7,522 nucleotides of DNA from positions 1 to 7,522 of the forward strand of contig CAMWLD010000104.1 in NCBI GenBank assembly GCA_947175005.1, in the 5' to 3' direction. The translations under genes were made by a program, and so were the position numbers. Below the pieces are notes generated by a model. That model had not been told where the DNA came from. It made no database searches and saw only the letters and a program-made list of their open reading frames with translations. Every line of letters begins with the position of its first letter. The stretch's first letter is position 1. Below are positions 1 to 6,142 of the stretch, piece by piece. This DNA comes from an uncultured Ruminococcus sp. GTDB taxonomy: Bacteria; Bacillota; Clostridia; Oscillospirales; Ruminococcaceae.

Positions 1-332
1 CTCTTTACCTCTTTGGAAGCCTCGGTCACCACATTCAGCTGCTTGGCTATCTGTTCCTCCAGCGCCTCGATTTCCTTTTGAGTGTCCTCTATGCGAGTCC
101 GCAGAACATTGTGGTAATTGGTAAAAACCAGCATATCCATAGGAGAAATGCCCTCGGCAGCCTTGCGGTTGAACTCATCCTGATTACGCCGCAGCTCCGC
201 CTCCAGCCCCGCTTTCAGCTCAAGAGCCTCAGCCCTCTCCACATTCAGCGCCGCCAGGTCGTTTTTCTCCCTGTCCAGTATCTGCCCCTTGTAGTCAAGC
301 AGCTTGTCAAGGGTAAACTTGAATTTCTTCAT
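1..332 (-). CDS. fliJ: FliJ, flagellar export chaperone/ATPase stalk protein (3' end cut off by window)
   Basis: Reading from the ATG at 332-330 gives 110 codons with no stop, so the gene continues past the left edge; FliJ is normally about 145-150 residues, so roughly three quarters is present. The protein starts MKKFKFTLDKLLDYKGQ, the typical FliJ opening, and is otherwise almost all charged, heptad-like helix (for example ERAEALELKAGLEAELRR and RTRIEDTQKEIEALEEQ), as expected for an antiparallel coiled coil. In the known family, FliJ sits in the pore of the FliI hexamer like the gamma subunit of F1 ATPase, contacts FlhA, and recycles export chaperones. A GGGGTGG ribosome binding site lies at 344-338, 5 nt before the start. 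The gap from the fliI stop is 28 nt, so it is probably cotranscribed. Identification rests on the N-terminal pattern plus position after fliI; confidence is high. Confidence 0.88.
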   Translation of the reverse strand, partial: MKKFKFTLDKLLDYKGQILDREKNDLAALNVERAEALELKAGLEAELRRNQDEFNRKAAEGISPMDMLVFTNYHNVLRTRIEDTQKEIEALEEQIAKQLNVVTEASKEVK

Positions 333-360
333 TGTAACCACCCCAAGTCAAATTATTAGT

Positions 361-1668
361 TTAGCTCACGGCTGCTTTCATCATCTTCACCGTGTCCTCA
401 AAGGAGTAAGCCTCATCTGTTGCCTGCTGCAAAAACGCATTTATCTTGTCGATCTTCTTCAAAGCCTCGTCAAGAGCATGGTTCGTTCCCTTTTTGTAAG
501 CTCCTATGGAAACAAGGTCGGCATTGGCATAATATGTGGATAAAAGATTCCTCATCTTCGCCGCCGCATCCTTCTGATCCTTCGGCGCAATTTCCGACAT
601 CAAACGGGAAACCGAATCAAGCACCTCAATGGCGGGATAATGATTTCTCGCCGCCACCTTTCGTGAAAGAATGATATGCCCGTCAATGATACCTCTTACC
701 GTATCGGAAATAGGCTCGTTTGTATCGTCGCCCTCTACAAGGACCGTGTAAACTCCCGTAATAGAGCCGTTCTCGAAATTCCCCGCCCGCTCCAGAAGCT
801 TTGGCATGGCGGTGTATATGGAGGGCGTGTAGCCTCTTGCAATGGGCGCTTCACCCGTGGCAAGCCCGATCTCACGCTGCGCCATGGCATATCTCGTAAG
901 AGAATCCATCATCAGCAGCACATTCTTGCCCTTATCTTTAAAATATTCCGCAATGGCAGTGGCGGTCATGGGGCACTTGTTTCTCATCATGGAGGGCTGA
1001 TCGGAGGTAGCAACCACCAGAACCGACCTTGCCATGCCCTTTGGCCCCAGGTCTCTCTGAATAAATTCCAAAACCTCTCTGCCACGCTCGCCCACCAGCG
1101 CAATAACGTTGATGTCCGCCTCCACCTCACGGGCTATCATACCCAGAAGCGTGGACTTACCAACGCCCGAGCCTGCAAAAATGCCCATACGCTGACCCCT
1201 GCCAATGGTCAGAAGCCCGTCAATGGCTTTCACACCAAAGGGGATTATATCATGAATAGCGGGACGTGTAAGGGGGTTCACAGGTTCGCCCGCTATGGAA
1301 TAGCTTTCCGTTGTCCTTATGGGCGCACCGCCGTCCAAAGGTTCGCCCACAGCGTTTATGATACGCCCTATAAGGCATTCGCCCACGCCCACTTTAAGCT
1401 TGTCGCCCGTGTTGTCCACCACCGACCCCGGGCCAATGCCCTCAATATCGGTGTAGGGCATAAGCATTACCGTCCCGTGGCGAAAGCCCACAGCCTCGGC
1501 GTAAATAAAATCGCCGCCTCTGCCCTCTTTATATATGCGGCACACGTCCCCTATGTTGCACATAGGGCCGCTGGCCTCAATGGTCGTACCGATAATTTTT
1601 TCTATCTTGCCCTGACTGCGGTATAACTCCGCCGTCCTGACAGCGTTTCTTATAGCCGGAAAATCCAT
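361..1668 (-). CDS. fliI: FliI, flagellar type III export ATPase
   Basis: This 435-residue protein has the normal length for FliI. It hydrolyses ATP at the cytoplasmic base of the export apparatus and helps unfold and deliver rod, hook and filament subunits. An N-terminal beta-barrel (about 20-95) precedes the RecA-like ATPase core. Visible motifs are the Walker A loop GSGVGKST (166-173), the GERGRE segment with the presumed catalytic Glu194, Walker B LLMMD (251-255), and the F1/T3SS ATPase signature around PAIEVLDSVS (345-354). In that signature Glu348 stands where Asp is usual, a mild deviation. The C-terminal helical domain (about 365-435) would contact FliJ and FlhA. The ATG at 1668-1666 is preceded by GGAGA at 1683-1679, 10 nt away. 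An unusually long 144-nt spacer separates it from fliH; fliJ follows after 28 nt. Flagellar rather than injectisome identity rests on the surrounding basal-body genes. Confidence 0.97.
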   Translation of the reverse strand: MDFPAIRNAVRTAELYRSQGKIEKIIGTTIEASGPMCNIGDVCRIYKEGRGGDFIYAEAVGFRHGTVMLMPYTDIEGIGPGSVVDNTGDKLKVGVGECLIGRIINAVGEPLDGGAPIRTTESYSIAGEPVNPLTRPAIHDIIPFGVKAIDGLLTIGRGQRMGIFAGSGVGKSTLLGMIAREVEADINVIALVGERGREVLEFIQRDLGPKGMARSVLVVATSDQPSMMRNKCPMTATAIAEYFKDKGKNVLLMMDSLTRYAMAQREIGLATGEAPIARGYTPSIYTAMPKLLERAGNFENGSITGVYTVLVEGDDTNEPISDTVRGIIDGHIILSRKVAARNHYPAIEVLDSVSRLMSEIAPKDQKDAAAKMRNLLSTYYANADLVSIGAYKKGTNHALDEALKKIDKINAFLQQATDEAYSFEDTVKMMKAAVS

Positions 1669-1741
1669 ATAAAAACAATCTCCGATTACAATTTATTGGA
1701 ACTTACAATTTATCTTAAAGAATCACCGAAACAACACAGCC

Positions 1742-1777
1742 GTGCCGTAACACAGCAGCACCGCCGCACAACGGCAC
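1742..1777. repeat. Inverted repeat in the fliH-fliI spacer
   Basis: GTGCCGT at 1742-1748 is the exact reverse complement of ACGGCAC at 1771-1777, giving a 7-bp stem with a 22-nt loop. It lies in a GC-rich patch (about 1738-1797) within an otherwise AT-rich 144-nt spacer. The patch also has a direct repeat GTAACAC at 1747-1753 and 1779-1785 and several CACCGC-like units. On the mRNA strand no U-run follows, so it does not look like an intrinsic terminator. A role in mRNA processing or stability is possible but unproven. Confidence 0.5.
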
Positions 1778-1794
1778 AGTAACACCGCACCGCA

Positions 1795-1805
1795 TTGCCT
1801 CTTGC
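1795..1805 (-). repeat. Partial, oppositely oriented copy of the heptad repeat
   Basis: The minus strand here reads GCAAGAGGCAA, 7 nt after the fliH stop codon. The same 11 bases occur on the plus strand in the two full repeat copies (within 3758-3790 and 5613-5654). This is therefore a short piece of the same motif in inverted orientation relative to the operon. Eleven bases alone could be chance; its position in the third of only three enlarged spacers makes a relation plausible. Confidence 0.4.
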
Positions 1806-1812
1806 AAAAGTG

Positions 1813-2730
1813 TCAATTTCCCTCGGGCAAGCCTCCGACTTCCTCATCTGCCCCACCACTTGAACTTTTCATAATTTCTTTAAGAAATTCCAACTGGGTG
1901 GGGATAGACGCGTCAATGATCTCCGAGCCGTTGTCAAGAACAACAGTTCCCGGGGGAGTATCCTCCCTGTCCAGTTCCTCCACCTCGATCTCGGGAATAA
2001 ACGGAATAAGGGACTGCACAAACTCCCTGTCGGAAACAAATTCCTTTGAAGCCTCTCCCTTGCACAGGGAAATTTTAAGGTAATCGGAATTGCGGAAATT
2101 CTTGGCAGCATTTTTGCATATCCTGTCAATTACCGACGGGTCGCATTTCAGCTCCTCCATGGTGATCTTTTTCACCATGTCCATGACCGTTTCCTGCAAT
2201 TCCACCTCATTGGCTACATAGTAAGCCTCTTTTTTGGCGTTTATCTCATTGATAAGCTGCGCGGCTGCGTCCAGAAATTTCTGGCATTTCCTCACAGCGT
2301 CCGCCTTTCCTACCTCAAATCCCGCTTCAAAGCCCTCCATACGGGCTTTTTCCTTTAATTGAGCGCACTCCTCGTCGGTTGCCTCAAAAATCGCACGGGA
2401 CTTTGCCTTGGCGTCCTCAATAAGCCTCTCCGCATTGGACGTGCCCGATTCCACCAATCGGTTGTACTCTGCGTCCATCTGCGCCTTGCGGCTTTTGATT
2501 ATCTCGTTGCACCTGCCCGCAACAGCCTCGTTGAACCGCTTTGCGTCCTCCTCGGCTTTCTTCCGCCGCTCCTCCTCAAGAAGCCTCTCCAGCTCCGCCG
2601 GGGTGAGTTTAGGCTCTTCCTCTTCCTCGGATTCCTTTTTTTTCGGTTTGGGAGCAGGTTTCGGAGCGCCCAGCGCAACAGGCTTTGTATTGTCAAAGTT
2701 GTAAACCTTGGATTTAACAATTTTAAGCAA
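1813..2730 (-). CDS. fliH: FliH, flagellar export ATPase stator/negative regulator
   Basis: This 305-residue protein is longer than enterobacterial FliH (about 230). FliH dimers bind FliI, restrain its ATPase and tether it to the C-ring. The opening KIVKSKVY resembles the usual FliH start. A low-complexity region follows, rich in Pro, Lys and Glu (22-40), then a charged coiled coil (about 42-130). The glycine repeat G133-x3-G137-x3-G141 (GFEAGFEVG) is a FliH hallmark. The C-terminal part (about 145-285) matches the FliH/V-type ATPase E-subunit fold and ends with the conserved pattern GTVVLDNGSEIIDASIPTQL. The start codon is TTG at 2730-2728: a stop codon lies directly upstream in frame, and the next in-frame ATG (residue 85) would remove the conserved N-terminus. 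An AGAGG ribosome binding site at 2744-2740 sits 9 nt upstream. The gene overlaps the fliG end by 8 nt, which suggests translational coupling. Confidence 0.92.
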   Translation of the reverse strand: MLKIVKSKVYNFDNTKPVALGAPKPAPKPKKKESEEEEEPKLTPAELERLLEEERRKKAEEDAKRFNEAVAGRCNEIIKSRKAQMDAEYNRLVESGTSNAERLIEDAKAKSRAIFEATDEECAQLKEKARMEGFEAGFEVGKADAVRKCQKFLDAAAQLINEINAKKEAYYVANEVELQETVMDMVKKITMEELKCDPSVIDRICKNAAKNFRNSDYLKISLCKGEASKEFVSDREFVQSLIPFIPEIEVEELDREDTPPGTVVLDNGSEIIDASIPTQLEFLKEIMKSSSGGADEEVGGLPEGN

Positions 2731-3733
2731 TTATTTCATCCTCTCCGCCCTTGCCGATAACAAGTTCGCCCTCTTCCTCCAGGTGACGGATAATGCCTAC
2801 GATACGCTGCTGAGCCTCTTCAACATCACGCATACGGATATTATGCAGGTATTCGATCTCCTGCTGAATGGTGTCCTGCATTCTCTTGGGCATATTTGCA
2901 TAAAGCACAGCCGCCACATCTTCGTTGGAGCCTTTGATAGCCACCGACAGATCCTTGGTGTCGCACTCTCTGATAAATCTCTGAATGGACATGGAATCGA
3001 GACCGAGAATATCCTCGAATACGAACATCTTTTTCTTGATCTCGTCAACCAGCGCAGGGTCGCGAACAGTGAGTTCATCAAAGATGTATTTCTCCGTAGC
3101 GCGGTCGACCTTGTTGAGGATGTCTGCAACAGTGTTGATACCGCCAACCTCCGTGGTGTCCATAGAAACAACGGAAGCGAACTTCCTTTCGAGAGTAGCC
3201 TCCACCGTCTTTACCGTGTCCGGCGAAGCGGAATCCATCTTCGCGATTCTCTCGATTACCTCTACCCGCTTTTCCTTAGGCAGCTCGCTGAGCACAGCCG
3301 AAGCCTGCTCCGAGTTTGCATAGGAAAGTATGAGGGCAATGGTCTGCGGGTACTCGTTCTGTACAATAGCCAGCAGATTTTTGTAGTCGGATTTTCTGAT
3401 AAAGTCGAAGGCCTTCGACTGCATGGAGCGGTTGATTTTCTCCATAAGTCTTGCCGCAGCCTCTTCGCCGAATGCCTTGGTAAGTACGTCCCGGGCGTAT
3501 TCCACACCGCCGTCGGTAATTACCTTCTGCGTCAGGCAAAGCTCATAAAATTCACCCAAAACTCCGTCCACCGTCTGCACATCAAGGTATGGCAGACTGG
3601 AAACGTCAAAGGTAAGGCTCTCCACTTCGTCATTGGAGAAATACTTGTAAACAAAAGCCGCATTCTCCGCCCCAAGAGCGGCAATAACCACCGCCGCTTT
3701 CTGCTTGGAAGAAAGCTCCAGTAAATCACTCAT
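2723..3733 (-). CDS. fliG: FliG, flagellar motor switch/rotor protein
   Basis: At 336 residues this is a full-length FliG. It binds FliF through its N-terminal domain, FliM through its middle and C-terminal domains, and transmits MotA torque through its C-terminal domain. N-domain: SSKQKAAVVIAALG (8-21). The middle-domain EHPQ motif appears as EYPQ (127-130), with His replaced by Tyr. The hinge-region motif MFVF is at 236-239. By gapless alignment from memory to E. coli FliG, the torque-helix charges K264, R281 and R297 are kept as K267, R284 and R300. D288 becomes Q291 and D289 becomes E292, so one acidic position is neutral. The ATG at 3733 has a perfect GGAGG at 3753-3749, but 15 nt away, which is long; a TAA two codons upstream in frame rules out a closer ATG. 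It follows a 210-nt spacer after fliF and overlaps fliH by 8 nt. Confidence 0.97.
   Translation of the reverse strand: MSDLLELSSKQKAAVVIAALGAENAAFVYKYFSNDEVESLTFDVSSLPYLDVQTVDGVLGEFYELCLTQKVITDGGVEYARDVLTKAFGEEAAARLMEKINRSMQSKAFDFIRKSDYKNLLAIVQNEYPQTIALILSYANSEQASAVLSELPKEKRVEVIERIAKMDSASPDTVKTVEATLERKFASVVSMDTTEVGGINTVADILNKVDRATEKYIFDELTVRDPALVDEIKKKMFVFEDILGLDSMSIQRFIRECDTKDLSVAIKGSNEDVAAVLYANMPKRMQDTIQQEIEYLHNIRMRDVEEAQQRIVGIIRHLEEEGELVIGKGGEDEIIA
2728..2746 (-). promoter_or_regulatory. fliH ribosome binding site with TTG start, inside the fliG 3' end
   Basis: On the minus strand GGAGAGG occupies 2746-2740, followed by 9 nt and TTG at 2730-2728. TAA precedes the TTG in frame, so no longer reading is possible. 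The site lies within the last codons of fliG, whose stop is at 2725-2723, so ribosomes finishing fliG would reach the fliH start at once. Confidence 0.75.
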
Positions 3734-3757
3734 AATTTATAAACCGATCCTCCGCTG

Positions 3758-3790
3758 TTAGAGGCAAGAGGTTAGAGGCAAGAGGCAAGA
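3758..3790. repeat. Heptad repeat, copy A, just upstream of the fliG ribosome binding site
   Basis: On the plus strand this is a run of 7-base units alternating TTAGAGG, CAAGAGG, TTAGAGG, CAAGAGG and a truncated CAAGA. It matches copy B (5613-5645) at 32 of 33 bases; the only difference is T versus C in the third unit. In the mRNA it reads as a pyrimidine-rich tract of CCTCTTG and CCTCTAA units ending 4 nt before the fliG GGAGG. It encodes nothing in the operon. The repeated CCTC core could pair with GGAGG-type ribosome binding sites. Confidence 0.85.
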
Positions 3791-3844
3791 AAACAGTTGC
3801 CGTGCTTGCTTTAAGAAAACCTGCAAAGCCTCATTATAATTTTC

Positions 3845-3887
3845 AGGGCATTAGCGGGAAGCGAGAAACATTTCCCGCAAGTGCCCT
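3845..3887. repeat. Strong stem-loop in the fliF-fliG spacer, terminator-like only on the plus strand
   Basis: AGGGCA (3845-3850) pairs with TGCCCT (3882-3887) and GCGGGAA (3854-3860) with TTCCCGC (3872-3878), separated by a 3x3 internal loop and capped by an 11-nt loop. That makes 13 bp of mostly G-C stem. On the plus strand it is followed by a TGCTTTTTC tail, resembling an intrinsic terminator for antisense transcription. On the mRNA strand the following sequence is A-rich, so it should not stop the operon. It may mark an RNA processing or stabilising site between fliF and fliG. Confidence 0.65.
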
Positions 3888-3909
3888 TGCTTTTTCATTT
3901 AATCACCGT

Positions 3910-3962
3910 GAGCGCACAATCACATGATAGCAAGCTCACAAAATCACGAATGCTGTGCGCTC
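3910..3962. repeat. 9-bp inverted repeat spanning the fliF stop codon
   Basis: GAGCGCACA at 3910-3918 is the exact reverse complement of TGTGCGCTC at 3954-3962, with a 35-nt loop between. The fliF stop codon (3946-3944) falls in the loop, and the 5' arm in the mRNA lies in the last fliF codons. The stem would therefore be opened by ribosomes finishing fliF. No U-run follows in the mRNA sense. Confidence 0.5.
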
Positions 3963-5590
3963 TTTTCGGGAACGTGAACAGCGTCTTCATCGCCCTTTAT
4001 CCAGTTACGCAGCAGCTGCGCCACGATCTCGGGGCTGTTCTTTGCAAAGTCCGCCAGCTCTCTTCTGATGACCTGCTCCTTTGTCTCCACTTCGTTTTCC
4101 GCCAACAGACTGGGCATTTCCGCAGGGGTAAAGCCCTGATCGCCGATAGTGAAGAAATCCTCCACCAAAGCCTCGCCCTCGGGGGGAGCGTGCTGTTCGA
4201 GCAAAGTCTTCTCGAAGCTTCTTCTGCGCTTCTTGTTCCTCGAGCTGATAGTAGCCAGCACAATGATAAGTATAACAAGCAGGGCCAGCAGTATAATGCC
4301 CAGCAGAATAAGCTGATCGAGAGTAAGCCCGAAGAGAATAGCCTCCGAATCCGCCGCAACATCGGGATTAAAGGGATTAAGGCTGATTACCGAAACAACA
4401 TCGTTGAAAAGCTCGGGATTTATCGTGACCGCATTTCCCACAGCCGCCACCAGATCCTGCCTTGTAATATCGGGGAGATAATCGGTGAAAATGACCACCG
4501 AAACGGACAGTCCCTCAATAGTACATCCTGCCTTTTCCACCTGCTCCTTGTAGGTGTTTACAAGATATGTGTTGGAAACGGAGTTTTCCGTCCATTGACC
4601 GTTTCCGTTGGTATCTCCCGTAGGGTATGTATCGTCCGCATTTACCTCAACGCCCACAATGCCGCCTTGAGCCACAGCATAGCCCGAAGCCTGGGAAGCG
4701 TCGGTGTGCTGAAGCATTCCTCGCTGGTCATCGGTGGAGGGGGTGTATACCGTGTCCTCGGAAACCTTTGAATCAAAGTTCAGATCTGCGTTTACAGCTA
4801 CAGAGAAGCCCTCCTCGCCGTAAGCCCGCACCAGAAGATTTTCTATCTTGGCCTTCATCTGACTTTCCAGTTCATTTTTAAAACGCAGTCTGCGTATCTC
4901 CTCCGCTATTTCATCAACGGGGATATCCTTGGGCACCAGGGGAACGCCGTTGCCGTCGCTCAAAGCGACCCTGTCGGGGTCTACACCCGAGGGATTCGCA
5001 ATAAGATATGTAATACCCTCGATCTGCTCGTTGGTAAGCTCCACGCCGTCCCGAAGATATATGGTAGCCGAAGCCGCAGGCAGCCTCTTGTTCACTTCAA
5101 TGACCGTGTTTTTCATGGGGGGGTCAAACAGCGTGACCACCGCGTCCCTGACATCGGGGAAAGAAGCGATCTGAGCGCTGAGACGCTCCTCTAAAGCGAT
5201 CTGCTCATATTTGGAGTTCTCCGACTCGGTAGTGAACATTCCCACATTTTCCGTATAAGTCGGGTAGTTCATTCTCGAGCGGGGATATTTCTGCATTGCA
5301 AGGCTCATGGCCAGCGTGTCTTCCGTCCCCTTGGGAACACTGATCGTGCCGCCCTTTAAGGTACATTCATAGCCCGCCTCTTCGATCAAAGCCACGATCT
5401 CCGCAGCCTCGGTATTTTCGAGGTTTTCGTAAAGCACCACATAATCCTTGCGGTTAAGCAAAATCACCGCCACAATGGCAACAAAAAGCACCGCCGCCAA
5501 GCCGCCTATCAGCAGCCCTTTAGTTTTCTTATCTTTTGAAGACCAGAACTCTTTGACCACAGTTACAGTCTTCTGCACTCTTTCATTCAT
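3944..5590 (-). CDS. fliF: FliF, flagellar MS-ring protein
   Basis: This 548-residue protein has normal family length. FliF forms the membrane-embedded MS ring on which the rod, switch and export gate are built. A short cytoplasmic N-terminus is followed by a transmembrane helix (about 25-46), then the extracytoplasmic ring-building motifs: RBM1 (about 50-106), RBM2 (about 121-200, with FPDVRDAVVTLFDP) and RBM3 (about 230-415). RBM3 is interrupted by the beta-collar insertion (about 275-345), which here holds a Gly/Asn/Asp-rich stretch near 324-332. The second transmembrane helix is at about 425-448, with a positive RNKKRRR stop-transfer. The C-terminal tail ELADFAKNSPEIVAQLLRNW (511-530) is the FliG-binding region. 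The ATG at 5590 has a modest GGAAAGGG site at 5610-5603, 12 nt away. It lies 188 nt after fliE, and a 210-nt spacer follows before fliG. Both spacers carry the heptad repeat. Confidence 0.97.
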   Translation of the reverse strand: MNERVQKTVTVVKEFWSSKDKKTKGLLIGGLAAVLFVAIVAVILLNRKDYVVLYENLENTEAAEIVALIEEAGYECTLKGGTISVPKGTEDTLAMSLAMQKYPRSRMNYPTYTENVGMFTTESENSKYEQIALEERLSAQIASFPDVRDAVVTLFDPPMKNTVIEVNKRLPAASATIYLRDGVELTNEQIEGITYLIANPSGVDPDRVALSDGNGVPLVPKDIPVDEIAEEIRRLRFKNELESQMKAKIENLLVRAYGEEGFSVAVNADLNFDSKVSEDTVYTPSTDDQRGMLQHTDASQASGYAVAQGGIVGVEVNADDTYPTGDTNGNGQWTENSVSNTYLVNTYKEQVEKAGCTIEGLSVSVVIFTDYLPDITRQDLVAAVGNAVTINPELFNDVVSVISLNPFNPDVAADSEAILFGLTLDQLILLGIILLALLVILIIVLATISSRNKKRRRSFEKTLLEQHAPPEGEALVEDFFTIGDQGFTPAEMPSLLAENEVETKEQVIRRELADFAKNSPEIVAQLLRNWIKGDEDAVHVPEKSAQHS

Positions 5591-5612
5591 TCCGTGTATT
5601 AGCCCTTTCCTA

Positions 5613-5654
5613 TTAGAGGCAAGAGGTCAGAGGCAAGAGGCAAGAGGGAAGAAT
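5613..5654. repeat. Heptad repeat, copy B, just upstream of the fliF ribosome binding site
   Basis: Plus-strand units are TTAGAGG, CAAGAGG, TCAGAGG, CAAGAGG, CAAGAGG and a degenerate GAAGAAT. The first 33 bases match copy A except for one base. In mRNA sense the CCTCTTG-type tract ends 2 nt before the fliF GGAAAGGG site (5610-5603). Both full copies thus have the same orientation and the same position relative to the next gene's start, while the rest of the two spacers is unrelated. Confidence 0.85.
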
Positions 5655-5743
5655 TTCTGATGCCGCTTCGTTTCCAACCACGCTCTAAATACTCGATAAA
5701 ACTATACAAAATCACCCATAGCGAATATGCGCCGAAATGCCGC

Positions 5744-5777
5744 GTCAGCTTGCTGATGATGTCAGCTTTGCTGACAT
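5744..5777. repeat. Two tandem small hairpins directly after the fliE stop
   Basis: Two 17-nt units lie in tandem at 5744-5760 and 5761-5777. The second is a perfect hairpin: ATGTCAGC (5759-5766), a TTT loop, then GCTGACAT (5770-5777), 8 bp. The first is a weaker version, TCAGC (5745-5749)/GCTGA (5752-5756) with a 2-nt loop. The strong hairpin starts one base after the fliE stop codon. The mRNA continues with GC-rich sequence and no U-run, so termination is unlikely. A role in 3'-end protection, processing or differential expression of fliE is possible. Confidence 0.65.
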
Positions 5778-5778
5778 A

Positions 5779-6093
5779 TTACATGGAGATCTGAAGGATC
5801 TGATCGTAGCTTTGCTGGCAAGCGTTTTTCACTGCCACAAAGGTCTCCACAGCGACCTGCGCTTTAGTGATGTGATTGTAAATAGTGTGAAGATCGTCAA
5901 TGCCGCCCATAACAAGCTGCGCAGCGTCCTCATTCAGTATCTGCTGCGTGTCCTCCATGTCGCCCATGATCTCTCTGAAAACATCCGCAAAGGTAGGACC
6001 CTTTATCCCCTTGTCGTCGCCCGCAGCAGCCATTTCATTCTGTGAAAGAATGTTAAGAGGATGAATGGACGAGCTGATAGGAACTATGTACAT
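5779..6093 (-). CDS. fliE: FliE, rod/MS-ring junction protein
   Basis: At 104 residues this has the usual FliE length. FliE is the first rod component exported; it anchors the rod to FliF and the export gate. The N-terminal third (1-32) is variable, followed by TFADVFREIM (34-43). The conserved helical region GGIDDLHTIYNHITKAQVAV (63-82) and the end VKNACQQSYDQILQISM correspond to the family pattern in which DDLH and a final YQEILRM-like segment are typical. There is no cleavable signal peptide, as expected for a type III export substrate. The ATG at 6093-6091 is preceded by AAGGAG with a 10-nt gap, near 6104-6109. It lies 49 nt after flgC. The gene is followed by tandem hairpins and a long spacer before fliF, which is unusual because these genes normally sit close together. 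Confidence 0.94.
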   Translation of the reverse strand: MYIVPISSSIHPLNILSQNEMAAAGDDKGIKGPTFADVFREIMGDMEDTQQILNEDAAQLVMGGIDDLHTIYNHITKAQVAVETFVAVKNACQQSYDQILQISM

Positions 6094-6142
6094 TTAAACC
6101 GAACTCCTTTTATTTCAAATTGATTTGCCGAATAGCCGCCGC

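Noticed and set aside
676..1626. Long plus-strand open frame (316 codons) opposite fliI
   Set aside because: It is antisense to a clear FliI with intact ATPase motifs, and its product shows no recognisable domain; it is a shadow of codon use in fliI.
2708..3724. Plus-strand open frame (338 codons) covering all of fliG in reverse
   Set aside because: No recognisable protein features, and the opposite strand encodes a canonical FliG; it is open only because of codon bias.
3838..3852. Match of 12 of 15 bases to the CodY box consensus AATTTTCWGAAAATT
   Set aside because: It is in the middle of the operon rather than at the promoter, and its right half overlaps the hairpin stem; three mismatches in AT-rich DNA are expected by chance.
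3851..3898. 15-codon minus-strand frame in the fliF-fliG spacer (starts MKKQGHLREMF)
   Set aside because: It lies mostly within the large hairpin, has only a weak GGTG site upstream, and is too short to distinguish from chance.
3881..4771. Plus-strand open frame (296 codons) opposite the 3' half of fliF
   Set aside because: It runs antisense to conserved FliF sequence, has no family resemblance and no supported ribosome binding site.
3758..5654. Heptad repeats considered as a CRISPR array
   Set aside because: Units are 7 bases in direct tandem without spacers, and the two copies are separated by the whole fliF gene.
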